From the NCBI GenBank assembly GCA_964448405.1, contig CAYUVW010000023.1, positions 1 to 18,847 on the forward strand: DNA of 18,847 nucleotides, in the 5' to 3' direction. Under the pieces are notes generated by a model. That model searched no databases. It was not told the origin of the DNA and saw only the letters and a program-made list of their open reading frames with translations. Positions 15,192 through 18,847 of this stretch are shown one piece after another. The position numbers were made by a program, and so were the translations under genes. Position 1 is the stretch's first letter. Each line of letters starts with the position of its first letter. This DNA is from DAORHV01 sp964448405 (GTDB taxonomy: Bacteria; Patescibacteriota; Gracilibacteria; Peribacterales; Peribacteraceae).

Positions 15192-16298
15192 TTAGCTTTG
15201 CGTGCGCCTCGGAGTCAGCTGCTTGTTGAGTGCGGCGGTGACGATTTCGATAATCCGGTGTTTCGGGATGAACGTGCCCATGCCGTTGTAGTAGCGCGGC
15301 GGACCGCCGATGATGTTTCCTCCGCCCCACTGTGCCTTCAGGAGCTTTTCATCCACAACGCCCTGTCGCTGCTTCATGCGCAGCTCTTCTTCATTCAGCT
15401 CGGTCCACAGGTCTGCCAAATCGAAATCATTCACGAATCCGGTGAGCTTAATGGTCCATTTCGAACGACCGTCGTGGAAAATAATGCACGCGCAGTCTGT
15501 TTCTTTCATATGGTTCAGCAACGTGTATTCCACTTCGTAAATTCCGGCGTCGGCCGCCTGCGTAAAGTGCACATGTTGACCGTTTTGCAGCGGTGCCTTT
15601 TCGCTGGCGACCATGACTACGGGGGTATCCAACGCGTCGCGGTAGAACGCGAATTCGTCGAACTTCCGCATGGCGTTTTCGGTGAAGTCGGTGAAGTCGA
15701 TGGTCTCCCAGCGGCCACGCGCTTTCAAATCGCGCTCTTCCAACAGCAGCCAGTTCAAGCGTCGCCGTGCGTCGGCCACGACCTCGCCAGATAACCCGGT
15801 CAGCTCTTCGTATCCCAGGCCCAAACTGTCGATATTTCCTTCCACGATCATGAGCGGCTGCACGCGTCGGAAAATACGGTCATCGTGGGCGATGATGTCC
15901 GCGTTCAGCAGCGCCCACTGCGCAAAGCGGGTATCGGCGTCTGGGTCGTTACCCAGAATGGTATTTCCGGTGGCCGTAATAATGCGCGTGCGTGCCAAAT
16001 TGACGGCTTGCATGCAGGTCGACAGCGTAATTTGGCGGAGGCAATCGTCGTGGTGATCGAGCGAGAAAATGCCGCGCTTTTTGTCGTAGTACGGTCCTTT
16101 GCATGCGCCGTCCAAATACACGTGGTCATGCGGGTGGTCGACGTGCTCCAAATCACTGCGTTGTTTCTGCAGCCCGCGAATGGTCAACGAGCGATTGCCC
16201 TTCTCGCGAATGTCGCGGCGATACAGCGCCTTGTGTATTCCGTTACCGTAGGAAACGTTTTCCACTGCATACCGGTCGGGCATCAATCGCGATGTCAT
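15192..16298 (-). CDS. Unrecognised protein with DHH-phosphoesterase-like motifs
   Basis: The 368-residue soluble protein has no signal or membrane segment. Three motifs recall the DHH/DHHA1 phosphoesterases (RecJ, NrnA, exopolyphosphatase relatives): SLDHHDDC (79-86), GNDPDADTRFAQWAL (116-130), which is like the usual first motif NPDxDaxgSaxAL, and WGGGNIIGGPPR (324-335), which is like the GGGH loop of DHHA1. The order is odd, because the DHH motif comes before the DPDAD motif, the reverse of normal members. So it may be a permuted or distant relative, or the match may be chance. It is divergent from the TspO gene, 55 bp away, and followed by the iron permease-like gene. The function is not assigned. 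Confidence 0.75.
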   Translation of the reverse strand: MTSRLMPDRYAVENVSYGNGIHKALYRRDIREKGNRSLTIRGLQKQRSDLEHVDHPHDHVYLDGACKGPYYDKKRGIFSLDHHDDCLRQITLSTCMQAVNLARTRIITATGNTILGNDPDADTRFAQWALLNADIIAHDDRIFRRVQPLMIVEGNIDSLGLGYEELTGLSGEVVADARRRLNWLLLEERDLKARGRWETIDFTDFTENAMRKFDEFAFYRDALDTPVVMVASEKAPLQNGQHVHFTQAADAGIYEVEYTLLNHMKETDCACIIFHDGRSKWTIKLTGFVNDFDLADLWTELNEEELRMKQRQGVVDEKLLKAQWGGGNIIGGPPRYYNGMGTFIPKHRIIEIVTAALNKQLTPRRTQS

Positions 16299-16307
16299 AG
16301 GTGGGGC

Positions 16308-16335
16308 ATCCTCTGCTTTTTTGGCAGCATGTCAA
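16308..16335 (-). promoter_or_regulatory. Candidate promoter of the DHH-like gene
   Basis: On the minus strand a perfect TTGACA (16335-16330), a 16-bp spacer and GAGGAT (weak -10, three of six) end 9 nt before the ATG. It overlaps the upstream region of the divergent TspO gene. Confidence 0.3.
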
Positions 16336-16341
16336 CTCCTG

Positions 16342-16347
16342 TACCAT
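16342..16347 (+). promoter_or_regulatory. Candidate -10 element of the TspO gene
   Basis: TACCAT (four of six matches) ends exactly 6 nt before the chosen ATG. TTGGCA at 16321-16326 is a near-consensus -35, although the spacer is only 15 bp. It supports a leaderless start at 16354. Confidence 0.3.
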
Positions 16348-16353
16348 GCAACC

Positions 16354-16749
16354 ATGTCCACCTACTCCTGGTACGCACAACTCAAGAAGCCATCGTGGGC
16401 TCCGCCGCCTTCGGTTTTCGGCCCTGTGTGGACCGTGCTCTATATCGTCATATTTCTCTCATTTGCGTCTGTCTTTGGTTTGGCGGCAAATCATACGATT
16501 CCGTGGGTTGTTGCGCTTCCCTTCGGTTTTAATCTTCTCGCCAATTTCGCATTCACGCCGTTGCAGTTCGGCTTGCGGAGCAATTTCTTGGCCAGCATCG
16601 ACATCCTGGCAACGTTCGGAACACTGGTGTGGGCGATGGTCGCAATATTCCCGTATGCGCACTGGATTGCGTACGCACAAATTCCCTATCTGTTGTGGGT
16701 GGGTTTTGCGACCGCATTGCAGCTCACCATCACGTGGCTGAATGCCTAA
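16354..16749 (+). CDS. TspO/MBR family membrane protein (tryptophan-rich sensory protein)
   Basis: The 131-residue protein has five predicted membrane helices, the size of bacterial TspO. The signature W..LKKP.WAPP..VFGPVWT.LY is at residues 5-30 (WYAQLKKPSWAPPPSVFGPV), and further family residues are N..ANFAFTPLQFG and the closing PYLLWVGFATALQLTITWLN. TspO proteins bind porphyrins and related ligands and are linked to stress responses; their exact activity is debated. The frame opens at 16321, but the ATG at 16354 gives the conserved N-terminus and lies 6 nt from a -10-like hexamer. Its TAA overlaps the stop of the convergent DoxX-like gene by 3 bases, with no terminator between them. Confidence 0.92.
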   Translation: MSTYSWYAQLKKPSWAPPPSVFGPVWTVLYIVIFLSFASVFGLAANHTIPWVVALPFGFNLLANFAFTPLQFGLRSNFLASIDILATFGTLVWAMVAIFPYAHWIAYAQIPYLLWVGFATALQLTITWLNA

Positions 16750-17537
16750 GCCTTCACCGGCAGGTTGCGTATGCGCCAGGTCAGCTCCGGGTTGCGGAAC
16801 CATGCACTCAGCGTCATGAGGCCGAAGAAGACCCAAAAGACGACGGCCCCGCTGATCATGCCGTGCGTTAGGTTGGTGGCCCAAGCGCCACCCATGTAGC
16901 CGACCATCAGAATGAAGCCCCAAGTCGACGTGCGCGGGATCAGCCAGAGCACGCAGATGACGACCTGCAGGATGCCGAGTGGAATGCGGATGTCCCACGC
17001 GCCAAGATCCATCATCATTTTCGCTTCCGCCAGACCGCCATCCAGCGCGAACTTCATATATGCCGAGAAGAGGTTCATGAATACGATCAGCACCACCGGC
17101 AGCCAGCCGGCGATCAGTGTGGCCAAGCGCTGTTTGTGCTTCTTCGTCTTTCCCATGATGCGCGTGAGCAGTTCCGGGCAGCGGAAGTAGGCGCTGAGCA
17201 TCAGCAGGGCCAGCATGCCGACGGGGAAGCCGGGCATGGCGGTTTGGCTGCTGTGCGTGAGAATGGTGGCCAATGCGCCGCCGAGCAGTCCTACCAGCAA
17301 TACGAAGCCGACGGTGGCGGTGCGGGGGATGAGGAACAACACGGCTGCGGCCAGTTCCACGATGCCGATCCATACCTGGATGTCCCAGAGGCCCAGCTCC
17401 TTGGAGAACGCCTCCAGCGGCGAACCGGGGTATGCCAGGAACAACTTCGGCGCGGCCGAGGCCAGAATGAGGAATAGACAGACGAGAATTGCCGGGGTCC
17501 AGGCGACGATCTTGGTGGTGCGGGAGGTGGTGGGCAT
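16746..17537 (-). CDS. Tandem-duplicated DoxX-like membrane protein
   Basis: The 263-residue protein has about eight membrane helices in two four-helix halves. Each half carries the same block: LGLWDIQVWIGIVE...FLIPRT.T.GF...G..GGA.AT.LTH (48-95) and LGAWDIRIPLGILQ...WLIPRT.T.GF...GY.GGA.AT.LTH (178-225), offset by 130 residues. Each half ends in SA(Y/W)FR.PEL. A single half matches DoxX_2-type proteins, which are usually about 120 residues alone, so this is an internal duplication and fusion. A Lys-rich loop (129-137) joins the halves. The role of DoxX-like proteins is unclear; some have been linked to redox or quinone metabolism. The start at 17537 is 6 nt from a good -10 element. Confidence 0.88.
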   Translation of the reverse strand: MPTTSRTTKIVAWTPAILVCLFLILASAAPKLFLAYPGSPLEAFSKELGLWDIQVWIGIVELAAAVLFLIPRTATVGFVLLVGLLGGALATILTHSSQTAMPGFPVGMLALLMLSAYFRCPELLTRIMGKTKKHKQRLATLIAGWLPVVLIVFMNLFSAYMKFALDGGLAEAKMMMDLGAWDIRIPLGILQVVICVLWLIPRTSTWGFILMVGYMGGAWATNLTHGMISGAVVFWVFFGLMTLSAWFRNPELTWRIRNLPVKA

Positions 17538-17543
17538 GCGCCG

Positions 17544-17572
17544 ACTATACCTAAACCCGCTCCAGGGATTAA
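17544..17572 (-). promoter_or_regulatory. Promoter of the DoxX-like gene, predicted leaderless
   Basis: On the minus strand TTAATC (17572-17567), a 17-bp spacer and TATAGT (17549-17544, five of six) end 6 nt before the ATG. It is the best sigma-70-like promoter in the window with that short spacing. Confidence 0.5.
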
Positions 17573-17626
17573 GAACTCCTTATGGGTGTTAATCTCGCGT
17601 TAAGGTCCGGTGAGTAGAGTTGCATC

Positions 17627-17636
17627 TGTCGCGACA
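17627..17636. promoter_or_regulatory. Perfect 10-bp palindrome in the DoxX/secreted-protein divergent region
   Basis: TGTCGCGACA is self-complementary and lies 34 bp before the start of the secreted protein gene, in a 133-bp divergent intergenic region. It could be an operator; there is no second copy to support this. Confidence 0.25.
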
Positions 17637-17670
17637 CGACAACTTCGTTTTTCACTTTCCCCCCATTCGT

Positions 17671-18312
17671 ATGAAGCACAAATTCGCACTCGGAGTGATC
17701 TCCGGTATGTCGGCCCTCACCCTCGCGGTTCCGGCCATCGCCCAAATTGCGGGCGCCCAGTCGGTTCCGGCCACCAACTCCGTCGCCGCTGCGACGAAGG
17801 CAGGCATGCCTTCGCGCATGAAGTCGTTCACCCAGGCCGACGTGCAGGCCATGATTCAGCGTGACCAGGCGTTCTTGGCCAATGTCGACGCCATGGTGAC
17901 GATCCAGAAGTCTGCGACGCAGGCGCACCTGACGGCGCTCCAGGCCGCAGCGAACATCACCGACGACACCGAGCGCTTGGAGGCTCTAAAGAAAGCTCAT
18001 GACGACATGCGTGCCACAATCGAGGCCGCAGTCACTGCCAACCCCAACCTGAAGCTGGCCATGCCGTTTGGCGGTGGTAAGCACGGCGGTAAGGACTTCG
18101 GCGGTCGCCACGGTCCCGGTGATTTGGCCGAGAAGCTCGGCATGACCGAAGTCGAACTGAAGGCAGCCATCGACTCCGGCAAGACCATTGAACAGATCGC
18201 TACCGAAAAAGGCGTAACCCTACCGGCTCGTCCGATGGGCGGAGGATTCGGCGGCCGCGGACACGGCGGTCCGATGGGCGGCATGATGAAAACACCGACC
18301 GACGCTCAGTAA
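17671..18312 (+). CDS. Small secreted protein, helical middle and Gly/His-rich tail
   Basis: The 213-residue protein has a clear signal peptide (KFALGVISGMSALTLAVPAI, then AQ). An Ala-rich helical region (about 52-122) precedes a Gly/His-rich linker (133-150). A short block, LAEKLGMTEVELKAAIDSGK (152-171) then TIEQIATEKGV, has the form of a repeated-helix domain found in small exported proteins (LGLSEDELRAALQSG-type). The tail (189-206) is Gly/Met/His/Arg-rich (GGGFGGRGHGGPMGGMM). His and Met richness could mean metal binding, but this is only a guess. The start ATG 17671 was chosen over an in-frame TTG at 17620 because it opens the signal peptide; it is preceded by a CU-rich tract. A terminator follows, so it is a single-gene unit. 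Confidence 0.85.
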   Translation: MKHKFALGVISGMSALTLAVPAIAQIAGAQSVPATNSVAAATKAGMPSRMKSFTQADVQAMIQRDQAFLANVDAMVTIQKSATQAHLTALQAAANITDDTERLEALKKAHDDMRATIEAAVTANPNLKLAMPFGGGKHGGKDFGGRHGPGDLAEKLGMTEVELKAAIDSGKTIEQIATEKGVTLPARPMGGGFGGRGHGGPMGGMMKTPTDAQ

Positions 18313-18347
18313 TTCCACACGAAATTCCAGCATCGGCATGAACTACG

Positions 18348-18376
18348 AAGAAGGCCGCCTACAATCGGCCTTCTTT
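18348..18376 (+). terminator. Rho-independent terminator after the secreted protein gene
   Basis: AAGAAGGCCG and CGGCCTTCTT form a perfect 10-bp stem with an 8-base loop, followed by a short T run (TTTGT). Confidence 0.85.
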
Positions 18377-18401
18377 GTATGTCGTCGCTTTCCCTCAACT
18401 G

Positions 18402-18430
18402 TTCCGTGCACCGTGCATCTCCGGCATACT
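18402..18430 (+). promoter_or_regulatory. Candidate promoter of the right-edge membrane protein gene
   Basis: TTCCGT (weak -35), a 17-bp spacer and CATACT (four of six) end 7 nt before the ATG at 18438. Alone it is weak; the spacing matches the other leaderless-looking starts. Confidence 0.28.
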
Positions 18431-18437
18431 GACATCC

Positions 18438-18847
18438 ATGCTGCGACGAGATAGGTGGTGTTGGCTTGGCTTGGGAGTTCTCACGCTTCTGTTGCTGTCT
18501 GTTGCGCTGCGGTTGTTCGGGCCGAATAACCCGGCAATGCTTGCCGAAAGGCTCATCGGGCGGCCGGGGGATTCGTATAACTTTTTCAACGACATGTACA
18601 TTGTGCGGGAGAACATCTTGCACTGGCGACACCCGTTCGCTTTCAGCGATGTCCTGCGGTACCCGGTCGGTTTCTGGTTCGGAGGAGGAGGCTTCGACGG
18701 TGCGCTGTCGGCACTGGTCGGTGGCGTGTTGGGTTTTGTGGTTCAGCCGGTGTTGGCCTACAACCTGACGATCTTTTTCCTGGCACTGGCCAACGTCTCT
18801 GTCTCCGCGTTCTACTTTCATAAAATGTCTCGCGCATCCATGCCGAG
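18438..18847 (+). CDS. Polytopic membrane protein, probable GT-C glycosyltransferase-like, N-terminal part
   Basis: The frame from ATG 18438 stays open to the right edge (136 codons). It begins MLRRDRWCWLGLGVLTLLLL, a first membrane helix. Next come GRPGDSYNFFNDMYIVRENI, a long outer loop with HPFAFSDVLRYPVGFWFGGG, and two further helices (about 82-99 and 103-127). A first helix followed by a GDxxxF/W loop and a second helix with AYNL is the shape of GT-C family glycosyltransferases and related polytopic proteins that use lipid-linked sugars. The family call is tentative because most of the gene lies outside the window. It starts 61 bp after a terminator, so it is its own unit. Confidence 0.75.
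   Translation, partial: MLRRDRWCWLGLGVLTLLLLSVALRLFGPNNPAMLAERLIGRPGDSYNFFNDMYIVRENILHWRHPFAFSDVLRYPVGFWFGGGGFDGALSALVGGVLGFVVQPVLAYNLTIFFLALANVSVSAFYFHKMSRASMP

Noticed and set aside
17571..17620. A second ECF-type promoter (GAACTC...CGTT) before the secreted protein gene
   Set aside because: The spacer is 19 bp and the -35 matches poorly, unlike the one upstream of the sigma gene.
1..18847. tRNA or rRNA genes, CRISPR arrays, transposase genes
   Set aside because: Looked for cloverleaf-like stems, conserved rRNA strings, regular spacer-repeat arrays and DDE-type frames; none seen. The only repeats are coding repeats and the intergenic element.
1..18847. Alternative genetic code with TGA read as an amino acid (as in some CPR groups)
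   Set aside because: TGA ends several genes at sensible places, including both ATGA overlaps (9383-9386, 13109-13112) and the esterase gene at 10509.

Overview
The window reads as a gene-dense bacterial chromosome segment of moderate GC (roughly 55% by eye) using the standard code: TAA, TAG and TGA all end clearly coding frames. No marker gene is present, so the taxonomic guess is soft. Myxococcus-type Cys repeats (DUF4215), Cys-rich C-terminal modules of a kind I associate with Patescibacteria/CPR and archaea, a TGPE-type C-terminal surface signal, and an almost complete lack of Shine-Dalgarno sequences together suggest a Patescibacteria/CPR lineage, possibly Peregrinibacteria-like.

Layout: 1-241 (-) is the start of a secreted DUF4331 protein. 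421-5189 (+) is a two-gene surface operon: a Ser/Gly-rich protein with membrane segments at both ends, then a 1290-residue protein with 6 Cys repeats, a 7-blade propeller and 6 more Cys repeats, closed by a strong terminator. 5427-8105 (+) is an unrecognised 892-residue cytoplasmic protein. 8121-11912 (-) is a three-gene operon with overlapping junctions: an SLH-anchored esterase, a (p)ppGpp synthetase lacking a recognisable hydrolase site, and a PAS-PAS-GAF sensor without output domain.

12001-12454 is a palindrome-rich, gene-free repeat element with near-identical inverted ends. Beside it is an ECF sigma factor with its own ECF-type promoter, overlapping (ATGA) a single-pass membrane protein that is the likely anti-sigma factor (12549-14647, terminator after). 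Next come a low-affinity iron permease-like protein and an unusual protein with DHH-like motifs (14710-16298, -), a TspO/MBR protein (+), a tandem-duplicated DoxX-like protein (-), a small secreted Gly/His-rich protein (+, terminator after), and the start of a polytopic GT-C-like membrane protein running off the right edge.

A recurring theme is the cell envelope: secreted and surface-anchored proteins, an SLH esterase, and a sigma/anti-sigma pair that could sense the exterior. A second theme is unusual gene starts. Several genes have a -10-like hexamer only 6-7 nt before the start codon, implying leaderless mRNAs, and most others are preceded by a pyrimidine tract in place of a Shine-Dalgarno.
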